A stretch of 64,000 nt of DNA from Acetobacterium woodii (GTDB lineage: Bacteria > Bacillota > Clostridia > Eubacteriales > Eubacteriaceae): the NCBI GenBank assembly GCA_016213825.1, contig JACQZP010000027.1, positions 1-64,000 on the forward strand, given 5' to 3'. Of the stretch, positions 44,765 through 53,021 are shown piece by piece. The notes beneath the pieces were generated by a model. The model was given only the letters and a program-made list of their open reading frames with translations, was not told the DNA's origin and ran no database searches. Position 1 is the first letter of the stretch; every line of letters starts with the position of its first letter. The position numbers and the translations under genes were made by a program.

Positions 44765-45721
44765 CTAATTACTGATTTTTCCATAGGCGATCATCGGTCC
44801 GTCTTTTAAAATGGCTAATGAACTCACCTGATACAAAATCACACCGTCGTATTTGGCGATGCAGGTCTGTCGCTGCTTTCCAAAATAGTCTTTGATTACC
44901 CCTACTTCCTCGCCTTTTTTGAACATTTCGCCGGATTTTTTCCGGGGATACCAACACCCGGTAAACGCTGCATTTTCATAAACTACATCACTGATGTCAA
45001 CCGGCTTATTTTCATTCGCTTTTACCGTTCCCTCAAGCACCGTTAAATGTCGGAGGACATTTTTAACATCAGCTTTATACAACGATACTTCTGCTTCTGA
45101 CCATCGGGCTTCGCCGCCACGCTCAATCAGAATGCTGGGGATGCCACAGGAACCGGCATAATTATAAGCGCCTCCGGTTGCAATATCGGATTGAACCATA
45201 TAGGGAACATCTACTTTTTGAGCCATGGCTTTTGCCTGTTCCGCCACCTCCGGTGTCGCTGCCCCAAGATAATAGACATAGGGGGTCAAGGACTCATAGC
45301 CATCCCCGGCATGAAGGTCAATATAAAAATCAGCCTGGCTGAAAAATGCCGTGACCAGGAAGTGACAGATCTTATCGCCCTCAGTTCCATCTGGATTTCC
45401 GGGGAAAATACGGTTCAGGTTTTTGCCATCTTCCGGTACCACACTCATGGTTCTCTTTTCGAACCCGCTGACATTGACCAGATGAATGATCATCAGACCG
45501 CCGCTAATTTGATCTGGCTCAATTTCACCAGCTAGCTGGATGGCTGTTTCAATGCCGCTATATTCTGCATTGTGAATCCCTGCGGTAATTAACACTGTTT
45601 TCCCGTCATTCTTCCCGTTAATCAGCGTAACCGGCAGTTTGACGGATGTCCCAGGCACCGCAATGGTTCCGGTTACCTTTTCTCCTGGTTTCGCCACCAG
45701 GTTCGCTATTCTTAATTCCAA
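44765..45721 (-). CDS. Succinylglutamate desuccinylase/aspartoacylase family (M14) hydrolase
   Basis: 318 residues. Zinc ligands fit H50-x2-E53 (A-G-I-H-N-A-E) and H138 (I-D-L-H-A-G-D), with a probable catalytic Glu near 199. A C-terminal beta domain (about 225-318) is typical. Family members deacylate N-acyl amino acids. The start is a TTG at 45721 with GGAG 7 nt upstream. It follows a CsoR-type gene behind a cobalamin riboswitch, an unusual setting; removing an acyl group from an imported metal chelate is one speculative role. Confidence 0.85.
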   Translation of the reverse strand: MELRIANLVAKPGEKVTGTIAVPGTSVKLPVTLINGKNDGKTVLITAGIHNAEYSGIETAIQLAGEIEPDQISGGLMIIHLVNVSGFEKRTMSVVPEDGKNLNRIFPGNPDGTEGDKICHFLVTAFFSQADFYIDLHAGDGYESLTPYVYYLGAATPEVAEQAKAMAQKVDVPYMVQSDIATGGAYNYAGSCGIPSILIERGGEARWSEAEVSLYKADVKNVLRHLTVLEGTVKANENKPVDISDVVYENAAFTGCWYPRKKSGEMFKKGEEVGVIKDYFGKQRQTCIAKYDGVILYQVSSLAILKDGPMIAYGKISN

Positions 45722-45751
45722 TCTATTTCTCCTGTTCTACTTTGTTCACAC

Positions 45752-46093
45752 TTATTTTATAAAGCGATCAATGGCTTTATTAAGTTCTACGAGCGCTTGT
45801 TCGTCACCTTCTTTAACGGCGCTGACAATACAATTCTCAATATGATCCTGTAGAATTATTTTGCCAGTATTGTTAATGGCTGCCTTAACCGCCGATAACT
45901 GAATCAGCACTTCTGAACAATCCCGACCGGACTCCACCATTTTCTTTACCGATTCCAGATGGCCAATCGCTTTAGACAAGCGATTCAATACCGCTTTTGA
46001 ATGGCTATGGGAATGATCCTGATGCTCGTGGTCACCCCGATTTATTTCGATCGCATGCGCATCGGCGTGCGAGTGATTCTTAATTTGGCTCAT
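45752..46093 (-). CDS. CsoR/RcnR family metal-sensing repressor with His-rich N-terminus
   Basis: 113 residues. All-helical DUF156 fold from about residue 33. The metal-site residues are C59, H84 and C88, the Cys-His-Cys set of copper-sensing CsoR rather than the Cys-His-His of the nickel/cobalt sensor RcnR. The first 32 residues hold about nine His, which could bind Ni or Co. It stands directly behind a cobalamin riboswitch, which suits cobalt better than copper, so its metal is uncertain. AGGAG precedes the ATG. Confidence 0.9.
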   Translation of the reverse strand: MSQIKNHSHADAHAIEINRGDHEHQDHSHSHSKAVLNRLSKAIGHLESVKKMVESGRDCSEVLIQLSAVKAAINNTGKIILQDHIENCIVSAVKEGDEQALVELNKAIDRFIK

Positions 46094-46145
46094 GGTTGTC
46101 TCCTTAATTATGAATACTATCTGAATTTGTCATGAATCGATGCAA

Positions 46146-46183
46146 TAAAAAAACTCCCCATCTTAAAATAGATACGGAGTCGC
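46146..46183 (-). terminator. Terminator of the cobalamin riboswitch
   Basis: On the minus strand ACTCC-GT-ATCT pairs with AGAT-G-GGAGT, followed by seven T residues, 52 bp before the CsoR-type start codon. Confidence 0.75.
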
Positions 46184-46249
46184 AAGCACTAAAAGATAAC
46201 GATTATCTTAAAAAACTTCTATCCATCTACCCATCTTTCTCGTAGGTCA

Positions 46250-46445
46250 ACAACGAATTGTATTACAAGCAGGTCTTCTGGCTTGCGGATCATCATCTTG
46301 ACTTCGCCTTCCCGGTGTCATAGACACCAGTGACATCATGAAATCAGACTTCTCGCTTACAGCTGCGGGACAGCATGGGATTTCAACCCATTTTCCTATT
46401 CTCTGTTGAATTTCGATTCAACAGCACTCGTAACAATTTATTTAA
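46250..46445 (-). ncRNA. Cobalamin (AdoCbl) riboswitch
   Basis: The minus strand carries, in order, AATGGGTTGAAATCCCATGCTGTCCCGCAGCTGTAAGC, the CACTGGTGTCTATGACACCGGGAAGGCG block and the B12 box GCCAGAAGACCTGCTTGT. These are the conserved core and B12 box of the class. It precedes the CsoR-type repressor and the M14 hydrolase, giving control by corrinoid level. Confidence 0.93.
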
Positions 46446-46466
46446 TTAAGAATTACTATGCCACAG

Positions 46467-47852
46467 TTAGTTGGTTGTGTCAAGAATATTCATTGGCTGC
46501 GACCATTTAATCACATCGTTCAGTTTTTCACTGCTAAAAGCCGGTGTTATTTCAACAAAAGTAAAATACTGTTTTAAATTATAATCAATCAGTCGCAGGC
46601 ATTGATCACCAGTTTCCATTATTCCAACAATATAAAGATTTTTGGGAATAAAAAAGTTACGGTGATCATGACTGATGGTTTTTTTTGAATTTTTCTGGTA
46701 ATGATTTCTTTTAAATAAAAATAACAAATCCGCCATGACCCGATTTAAATTGATCCGATTGATTTTATCAATTATAAAATAATAGTCACGATGATTATCA
46801 CGCTCCGCTTTTTCACAAAACTCAAAAAAACCACATTCATCCAATATAAAATCACTTTTAAGTGTATTCCCATCGGCGATTGATTTTTCAGCGTCATCGT
46901 ACCCCTGTTGATAATGATTCAGCTCCAAGATCAGCAGTTTCGTTTCATCTTTTTCTTGCAATAGCGAATAAGCCAGCCGTTTGGCGATAAAACGGTCCCC
47001 AACACCTGACGCGCCTTTGATGATCATGCTTTTTTCTGCTTTCAGAACGGTGACCAACTCCTCATATTTTGCTGGTTCCATAAACGTTTCTGCTAAAAAT
47101 TTTTCCTTTGAGTACCTTTCCACCTTTTTTTTCGATATTTCTCTGAGACCCCAGACCTCTCCTGAAAATGACTTCCGAAAAAACAAGTCCTCGCCCCCGG
47201 CAAAAGATTTGGAATCGCTGCTTAATTTTTGCAAGGTAAATCTGACTTCAGCCCTCCAGTTTGGATTTTGATTAAGCCCCTTGATTTTATTCCTTTTACG
47301 TATTTCTTCCTGGATATAGGTTAAATGGGCTTCTCCATTGAGTTTTCTTAACACTGCGATGATCTCTTCTACATAGGAAAAGTCTTTTCGAAAGCGTTTT
47401 TTCCAATAGGGTTCGTTTTTAAAGCGGCTAATATCCTGCGCTTTGTGATTAAACGTAAATTCAAGCAGTTCTTTAGACATCCAATTTTTGGGGTTTGCTT
47501 CGATTTTCCAAACACTTCTGATAAAGGTAAAAAAATACCACTCTTTTAAATCATCAACTTTCTTCCATTTAACACCAATCTTTTTTCCATTATAATAGTT
47601 TTTCGTTACCATACCGATTGCCTTGATTTCCATAACGGATACAATTTTCCCGTTATTATTAAAGGGAATGTTCTCGGTTTTATTGTGAGTCGCTTTTAAG
47701 GCAATGCGATCGCCAACTTTAATGGTATTTATTAAATATTCGTAGTTATCTGAACAATAATTCTCCCAAAACCCGCCATTTATGAAGCGCGATGCGCGAT
47801 CATTTCCATTGTTGGAAAACGCACTTACGAACCAGCTTGGTCTGTTATCCAT
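46467..47852 (-). CDS. McrB-like AAA+ protein with lost catalytic residues
   Basis: 461 residues. An EVE-like N-terminal domain (about 5-118), a winged-helix domain of the kind found in restriction proteins (about 158-238) and a McrB-type AAA+ module (about 262-440). The P-loop reads G-A-S-G-V-G-D-R (280-287), so the Walker Lys is Asp286. Walker B is I-I-D-K (Glu to Lys363). The sensor motif G-T-M-N-T-A-D is G-I-M-E-T-G-D, and the arginine pair is Lys427-Gln428. GTP hydrolysis looks impossible. No McrC is adjacent. ATG at 47852 has AGAGGAG 8 nt upstream. Confidence 0.82.
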   Translation of the reverse strand: MDNRPSWFVSAFSNNGNDRASRFINGGFWENYCSDNYEYLINTIKVGDRIALKATHNKTENIPFNNNGKIVSVMEIKAIGMVTKNYYNGKKIGVKWKKVDDLKEWYFFTFIRSVWKIEANPKNWMSKELLEFTFNHKAQDISRFKNEPYWKKRFRKDFSYVEEIIAVLRKLNGEAHLTYIQEEIRKRNKIKGLNQNPNWRAEVRFTLQKLSSDSKSFAGGEDLFFRKSFSGEVWGLREISKKKVERYSKEKFLAETFMEPAKYEELVTVLKAEKSMIIKGASGVGDRFIAKRLAYSLLQEKDETKLLILELNHYQQGYDDAEKSIADGNTLKSDFILDECGFFEFCEKAERDNHRDYYFIIDKINRINLNRVMADLLFLFKRNHYQKNSKKTISHDHRNFFIPKNLYIVGIMETGDQCLRLIDYNLKQYFTFVEITPAFSSEKLNDVIKWSQPMNILDTTN

Positions 47853-47913
47853 AATGACTTCTCCTCTCATTTCAAACCCTTCCAGACATCAATTTCACGT
47901 TGAGATAAAAAAA

Positions 47914-47955
47914 ACAGTGAGTTCGAATTCTCTTCAGAGAATCGCTACCTCACTG
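47914..47955 (-). terminator. Terminator of methyltransferase 1
   Basis: CAGTGAG and CTCACTG enclose a second stem, GATTCTC against GAGAATT, followed on the minus strand by eight T residues. Confidence 0.78.
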
Positions 47956-48015
47956 GCTTATTGTATAATACTTCGATACATTAATGATTTGCATCAAAAC
48001 CAAATTTAAAATAGT

Positions 48016-48774
48016 TTACTTTTCCGCAAATATCATAAACATCGGTGTGGACCCATAATTGATTTGCTCTTCTTTATCCCACACTAATGAACCAATTTCC
48101 TGCTCAACCAACACTTTTTTAAACCCGGTATTGATCAGCACTGCTGCGTCCCATTGGGGTCTCATGGTGCGGCTTAGCGGCAGATTTTTGGCAATTTCTT
48201 CCATCGCTACGGTGTTTGTATGAACGTAATGATCATTGACCCCTTCTTTTTCGGAATTCACCCGATCCTGATGATATTCATTTCTTTTCTGTTCATCATA
48301 AAGATGCAGATACCAATTGGCATCAAAATTCAGAATTCGCCCACCGGGAGCCAACACCCGATGCCATTCCCGATAGGCGTCGTCTGGACGTTCCAGATTC
48401 CAAGTCAGGTTCCGGGTGATAATCAGATCAAAGCTATTGTCTTCAAAGCTAAGTTGATGGGCATCCATTTGCATGAACTTAATTTGGTTCTGATAATGAC
48501 CAGCATTTCGTTTAGCCTTATGGAGCATGGCATCCGTATAATCTACCGCCGTCACATCATAGCCGCAGGATGCCATGGTAATGGCAAAAAAGCCCGGGCC
48601 GGTGCCGATATCCAGCACCTTTAATTTTCTGCCAATTACTGCCGGTTTATGGCGATTGATCAGCTCTTTCCAAACATCCATTTTATAGCTGTTAAGCTCG
48701 GCCACATTTACCTCAGAGTATCCTTCTGATCGGGCATCCCAATAGTTTTCTACTTTTTCTAGAATATTTTCCAT
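48016..48774 (-). CDS. Class I SAM-dependent methyltransferase 1
   Basis: 252 residues. Motif I is V-L-D-I-G-T-G-P-G-F, and post-motif acidic residue, L-x-F and L-A-P-G-G segments follow. It shares with the two importer-linked methyltransferases an N-terminal Y-W-D-x-R-S-x-x-Y signature and a rare N-L-x-W-x-L-x-x-P-x-x-A-x-x-E-W stretch, so the three form one family. Substrate unknown. Start at 48774 with AAGGA 5 nt upstream. It stands alone behind leader L2. Confidence 0.9.
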   Translation of the reverse strand: MENILEKVENYWDARSEGYSEVNVAELNSYKMDVWKELINRHKPAVIGRKLKVLDIGTGPGFFAITMASCGYDVTAVDYTDAMLHKAKRNAGHYQNQIKFMQMDAHQLSFEDNSFDLIITRNLTWNLERPDDAYREWHRVLAPGGRILNFDANWYLHLYDEQKRNEYHQDRVNSEKEGVNDHYVHTNTVAMEEIAKNLPLSRTMRPQWDAAVLINTGFKKVLVEQEIGSLVWDKEEQINYGSTPMFMIFAEK

Positions 48775-48842
48775 GTTAATCCTTCTCCCCCTAAATAAAT
48801 TCTTAATTAATATCCTCATCAATGTCGTTCTTGTTACCGCTG

Positions 48843-48960
48843 TGCAAATAAAAAAAGCCACGCCGAAATAAACCGATCTTCTGATCAGATTAAGTCTTCA
48901 TGACTTTGTTGTTTACCTGTATTATTTTTTTATTTTCTCATAATGGCTTGTTAATGTCAA
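48843..48960 (-). promoter_or_regulatory. AUGAA-hairpin leader L2, before methyltransferase 1
   Basis: Minus-strand TTGACA (48955-48960), 17 nt, GAAAAT (48932-48937), then AAGUC-AUGAA-GACUU (48892-48906), a 5-bp hairpin with a 5-nt loop. Its 5' side, AAGUCAUG, can instead pair with CGUGGCUU to form a terminator followed by seven T residues, ending 70 bp before the methyltransferase start. Confidence 0.6.
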
Positions 48961-49197
48961 CCCCTGCGATGTGGTTTCAACTATTTGACATACCAGAGAA
49001 AAAATCAACCAGACAGGTAACAAACAAGGTGCTGGCACCAACTGCCGCAGCCGCTTCTTTGCCTACAAAATTACCCAGATAAATCAACGGTATGATACAA
49101 TTGCTGGATCAGGCTGGTTGCCCAGCAAAGGCAATGCGAAAAACAACAATTTTTTCCATATAACGCCTTTTGTTAAAGTTAAACTGCTATTCTTCAT
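48961..49197 (-). pseudogene. Decayed MATE efflux transporter, N-terminal fragment
   Basis: A ribosome site AAAGGGG and ATG (49195-49197) start a frame beginning M-K-N-S-S-L-T-L-T-K-G-V-I-W, then L-L-F-F-A-L-P-L-L-G-N. Q-Q-L-Y-H-T-V-D follows in a second frame and G-N-F-V-G-K-E-A-A-A-A-V-G-A-S-T in a third. These pieces, in order, are the MATE family N-terminus (usually I-V-G-N-F-V-G-K-E-A-L-A-A-V-G-A-S). Two frameshifts and loss of over 350 residues make it non-functional. It sits directly behind leader L1. Confidence 0.8.
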
Positions 49198-49216
49198 TTT
49201 ACCCCTTTCATTCATC

Positions 49217-49349
49217 AAAAAAAGCCATAAAAATTGCTTTCACAACCTTCATGGCTTTTTTTATTGGCTTCATGTCAATAAATTTGTTATCTTCTTCGTT
49301 TTTAGATCTAATCGATTGAATTATACTTTAAATCCATTTAATTTGTCAA
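49217..49349 (-). promoter_or_regulatory. AUGAA-hairpin leader L1, before the MATE remnant
   Basis: Promoter TTGACA (49344-49349), 18 nt, TATAAT (49320-49325) on the minus strand. The transcript has TTTATTG...CAATAAA (hairpin), then AGCC-AUGAA-GGUU (49244-49256). AAAAAAGCCAU can instead pair with AUGGCUUUUUU to form a terminator. The stretch from the -10 box to AAGGTT is strongly similar to leader L3. Confidence 0.7.
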
Positions 49350-49390
49350 ATAAAACAGCTAAATACAAATTTCACTAACATATATCTTTT

Positions 49391-49409
49391 AAAAATGATA
49401 ATCATTTTC
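49391..49409. promoter_or_regulatory. Fur-box-like palindrome
   Basis: AAAAATGATAATCATTTTC matches 16 of 19 positions of the classical Fur box, with the perfect core AATGAT-A-ATCATT. It lies 42 bp upstream of the L1 -35 box and 53 bp after the methyltransferase 2 stop. The AT-rich dyad could be chance, and no promoter is clearly overlapped. Confidence 0.5.
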
Positions 49410-49461
49410 AGCTCTGCAATCGATAAACTTAATCATTGGACTTCTAGGATAATTTACACGT

Positions 49462-50235
49462 TCAAATTTTTGTTCCGATAATAATGGTCCGCTTGTAAGG
49501 ATTTTTCAAACGATATCCCAGACTCATTATCTCCTTTTCAGCTTTTTCAACAGCTTTTGCATCCCGAACTTCAATGTCTAAGCCTGACTTTTTTGCCATG
49601 TCAACTAATTGCCGGGCGTTTTCATCATGCATCATGGGTAACTTTGAGATGAGCTCATCGTCATAATTCCCAACATTTTTAAAGGCATTTTTTCCTTCTT
49701 TTACACTAACTATACATGTTCCGATAAAAATTTTTGTTTTATTGCTAAAACTGTCATGAAACCAATCACCATCGATAATAATCAAATGCCCTCCGGGTTT
49801 TAAAACCCGAACCCATTCCGAAATTGCTTTCTTTGGGTGAGGCAGTGTCCAAACTAGATGGCGGTTAATAACCACATCGTAGCGATTATCTGGCTCATCC
49901 AGATTTTCGGCATCACCAATTTCGAAAATGATATCTTTAAAACCGTTCTCCTGAGCCTTTAATTTTGCCCGACTCAGCATTCCCTCGGACAAATCAATCC
50001 CCTTGCATTGATGACCCAGCTCGCTCAGAAGCAACGAAAGAAACCCGGTTCCAGCTCCAACATCAAGAATTTCACTGGGTTTAACAGGAATCATACTATC
50101 CAGTAGTTTTAGCCATTCCTGTTTTTCCTTTTCACTTTTTAAGCCATGGGCATAGTCATTATCATAACTGTTCCCGCATTTATCCCAAATCGTACTGATC
50201 TTATTTTTAACTTCTAAACTATTTTCTATACTCAT
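49462..50235 (-). CDS. Class I SAM-dependent methyltransferase 2, importer-linked
   Basis: 257 residues. Motif I (I-L-D-V-G-A-G-T-G-F, 56-65), then I-D-L-S-E-G-M-L, and the family stretch N-R-H-L-V-W-T-L-P-H-P-K-K-A-I-S-E-W-V-R followed by L-K-P-G-G. It is the last gene of importer system 2, 105 bp after the ATPase, with AGGAAA before the ATG. Co-transcription with an importer suggests it modifies the imported compound or its ligand. Substrate unknown. Confidence 0.9.
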   Translation of the reverse strand: MSIENSLEVKNKISTIWDKCGNSYDNDYAHGLKSEKEKQEWLKLLDSMIPVKPSEILDVGAGTGFLSLLLSELGHQCKGIDLSEGMLSRAKLKAQENGFKDIIFEIGDAENLDEPDNRYDVVINRHLVWTLPHPKKAISEWVRVLKPGGHLIIIDGDWFHDSFSNKTKIFIGTCIVSVKEGKNAFKNVGNYDDELISKLPMMHDENARQLVDMAKKSGLDIEVRDAKAVEKAEKEIMSLGYRLKNPYKRTIIIGTKI

Positions 50236-50340
50236 ATTTTCCTCACATCTATAAGATATTTTTTTCTCGATACTATTAGATAAACAGTAAAAAATTGTCT
50301 ATCGAACCCAGTAATTAGAGACTTCTAGCCCGTTTCTTTT

Positions 50341-51111
50341 TTAAATATAAAGCGCTGACTCCAACAATTGCTTTGTATAGTGATGTTGCGGATTTTTAAA
50401 TATTTCTTCGGTCTTTCCAATTTCGACAATTTTGCCATTTTTCATTACGGCCACCCGGTCACAAATCGATTGAATGACTTCCAGATCATGTGAAATGTAA
50501 AGCATGGTGATATTAAACTCATCATGAATTTCTTTTAGTAATTGTAAAATCTGGGCCTGAACCGACACATCCAACATCGATGTTGGTTCATCACAAATAA
50601 TAAATTTGGGCTGCAGGCATAATGCCCGGGTGATTGATAGCCGCTGTGCCTGACCACCGCTTAGTTCGTGTGGATATTTTTTTAACTGATCTTTTGTTAA
50701 TCCTACCCGTTCGATTAGATGTTCAACCATTGCCTTTTCTTCTGTTTTATTTTTTGCCAACTTATATAGCCTAATGGGTTCAGCACAGGCAAAGTAAATA
50801 TTTCGACGCGGGTTGAAAGTCATCTGGGGATGCTGAAAAACCATTTGTATTTCTTTTCTTAACAGATACCATTGACGATTGTTAATTTTTGTTAAATCAC
50901 GGTTATTATAAAATACCCCACCGGCAGATGGTTTGAGCAGTCCCATTACGATTTTCGAAACCGTCGTTTTTCCAGAACCACTACCACCTACCAGACCAAA
51001 AATCTCACCTTCTTTAATCTCGAAACTTACATCATCGACAGCATCCGTCACATTGTTTCCTAAAAACCCGGAATAGTATTTTTTACTTAATCCTTTAACT
51101 TGTAGCTGCAT
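50341..51111 (-). CDS. Nik/Opp-type ABC importer ATPase (DppF-like), system 2
   Basis: 256 residues with intact Walker A (G-G-S-G-S-G-K-T-T), signature L-S-G-G-Q, Walker B I-I-C-D-E-P and H-loop S-H-D. The start at 51111 lies inside the end of the preceding ATPase gene; an AGTGAG ribosome site fits it better than a GTG 15 nt upstream. Confidence 0.9.
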   Translation of the reverse strand: MQLQVKGLSKKYYSGFLGNNVTDAVDDVSFEIKEGEIFGLVGGSGSGKTTVSKIVMGLLKPSAGGVFYNNRDLTKINNRQWYLLRKEIQMVFQHPQMTFNPRRNIYFACAEPIRLYKLAKNKTEEKAMVEHLIERVGLTKDQLKKYPHELSGGQAQRLSITRALCLQPKFIICDEPTSMLDVSVQAQILQLLKEIHDEFNITMLYISHDLEVIQSICDRVAVMKNGKIVEIGKTEEIFKNPQHHYTKQLLESALYI

Positions 51112-52087
51112 GTTTAAATAACTCACTTACATTCAAATTTTTATAGATACTGCATTTTGCAAAATGACCTTCCGCTATTTCAACAATCTCTGGTTCGTTG
51201 TTGATACAAATGTCGCTGGTGCATTCGCAGCGATCACTGAAACGGCAACCTTTAGGCAGATCCTGAAAAGATGGCATAAAGCCATTCATCACCTTAAAAC
51301 CTTTTGAGGGCATGGATGCGATCAAACCTTTGGTATAGGGATGAAGGGGTTGATTAATGACTGAATCGGTAGGCCCAATTTCCACAACTTCCCCACAATA
51401 CATCACCGCAATGCGATCGGCCACATATTTAGCCGCGGCAATATCATGGGTAATAAACAGCATCGCACACTTCATTTCATTTTTCAATTCACAAAATACA
51501 TCCACAACGTCTTTACGCAATGCCCAATCCACTGCTTTTGTTGGTTCATCCACAATCAGCAATTCCGGATGGGTAATCACGCCCATAGCAATTAATACCC
51601 GTTGACACATCCCACCACTGAGTTCACATGGGTAGTTCTGATAAAAATCTTCACCCCGGGGAAGTCCCAAACTTGCAAAAATTTCATGAACTTTTGCTAC
51701 TGTTTTCTTTTTGTCATCTTCGCTACTATTGTTTTCAAGAACACATTCGGCAACCTGGTTCCCCACATGCATGAGTGGATTCAGCGAGGTACTGGGACTC
51801 TGGGGAACCGATGCGATCGCTTGACCTCTTAGTTGACGGAATTCTTGCTCGTTCATTTTTGTAATATCCTTTCCTTTAAAAAGAATATCACCGGTTACAA
51901 TGGCATTGTCTGGAAGCAAATGTAGAATGGCACTGCCTGTTACTGATTTACCACAGCCAGTTTCTCCGATCACTGCTAACACTTCATTTTTATTAATCTC
52001 CAAGGATACATTATTTAAAATATGGACTTGCTTATCGTCAACTGTAAAGCTCACATTTAAATCTTTTATTTCTAAAAGAACGCTCAT
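51095..52087 (-). CDS. Nik/Opp-type ABC importer ATPase (DppD-like), system 2
   Basis: 330 residues. Walker A G-E-T-G-C-G-K-S-V, signature L-S-G-G-M-C-Q-R, Walker B L-I-V-D-E-P, H-loop T-H-D. After residue 265 it has the C-x6-C-x3-C type cysteine set of the oligopeptide-transporter C-terminal domain (C-R-F-S-D-R-C-E-C), which binds an iron-sulfur cluster in characterised DppD/F proteins. GGAGG precedes the ATG. Confidence 0.9.
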   Translation of the reverse strand: MSVLLEIKDLNVSFTVDDKQVHILNNVSLEINKNEVLAVIGETGCGKSVTGSAILHLLPDNAIVTGDILFKGKDITKMNEQEFRQLRGQAIASVPQSPSTSLNPLMHVGNQVAECVLENNSSEDDKKKTVAKVHEIFASLGLPRGEDFYQNYPCELSGGMCQRVLIAMGVITHPELLIVDEPTKAVDWALRKDVVDVFCELKNEMKCAMLFITHDIAAAKYVADRIAVMYCGEVVEIGPTDSVINQPLHPYTKGLIASMPSKGFKVMNGFMPSFQDLPKGCRFSDRCECTSDICINNEPEIVEIAEGHFAKCSIYKNLNVSELFKHAATS

Positions 52088-52097
52088 TTAAAACCTC

Positions 52098-53021
52098 CTA
52101 TTCTGTTTTAACTGAATCACACATCCGCGGATCAAGTAAATCTCTGACCCCATCACCCAACATATTAAAGGTCAGCGCCGAAGCTGCAATTGCCAATCCT
52201 GGAAAAATTGCCATCCACGGAGCATAACGCATGTACTCTTTGCCATCGCTTATCATCGCACCCCAGTCCGGTGATGGCGGTTGAGCACCAAGCCCCAAAA
52301 AGCTGAGTGAAGCACAGTATAAAATAATACTGCCAATATTAAGCGATGCTAAAATTAGTATTTTTGAAACAATATTGGGTAAAAAATATTTGAACATAAT
52401 TTGCAAACTATTATTGCCAATGGCTTTCGCCGCTTCAATATATTCGGCATTTTTCAAAAGAATGGCTTCTCCCCGGGAAACCCGAGCATAACTGGTCCAT
52501 TGGATACAACAAATGGCAATTACCAGGTTGATCGCCCCGGTACCCAAAACAGTGGAAATGGCCAGCGCAAATATAATCGTCGGAAAAGCCAGCAGGACGT
52601 CGACAATGCGCATGAAAATCATATCAACCTTTCCACCCCAAAAACCCGAAATCATCCCAGCAAGCGTGCCAATGCAGGCACTGAAAATGACAACCATAAA
52701 GGCGGTGCTCAACGAAATTCGAGATCCTTCGATAATCCGGCTCAGAACATCTCGTCCCATGTTGTCGGTTCCAAAAATATGAGCTGCGGATGGTGGAATG
52801 AATTTAAGGGCCAGATCCATTTTCGTGGGATCATAAGGTTCCAGTACCGGAGCGAAGATTGCCACAAGTATGATAAAAGTTGCGAAAATAATACCCAGAG
52901 TAAGCATGCTGTTTTTTTGATTAAAACTTCGCCCAAGAACTTTTAAATACTTGGGAATTCCAGTCAGTTTTGGTCGCGGATAGTTTAAACTTTCTGTAAC
53001 AGAGACCGGCTTTTCCATCAT
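52098..53021 (-). CDS. Nik/Opp-type ABC permease (DppC-like), system 2
   Basis: 307 residues. First helix about 38-62, then the I-F-G-T-D-N-M-G-R-D segment and five further helices ending in L-G-D-G-V-R-D-L-L-D-P. The start overlaps the DppB-like stop (TAATG), with GGAGG 9 nt upstream. Confidence 0.92.
   Translation of the reverse strand: MMEKPVSVTESLNYPRPKLTGIPKYLKVLGRSFNQKNSMLTLGIIFATFIILVAIFAPVLEPYDPTKMDLALKFIPPSAAHIFGTDNMGRDVLSRIIEGSRISLSTAFMVVIFSACIGTLAGMISGFWGGKVDMIFMRIVDVLLAFPTIIFALAISTVLGTGAINLVIAICCIQWTSYARVSRGEAILLKNAEYIEAAKAIGNNSLQIMFKYFLPNIVSKILILASLNIGSIILYCASLSFLGLGAQPPSPDWGAMISDGKEYMRYAPWMAIFPGLAIAASALTFNMLGDGVRDLLDPRMCDSVKTE

Noticed and set aside
46190-46212. GATAACGATTATC palindrome as a second Fur box
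   Set aside because: The core deviates from AATGATAATCATT, and it lies between the cobalamin aptamer and its terminator, where a hairpin role is simpler.
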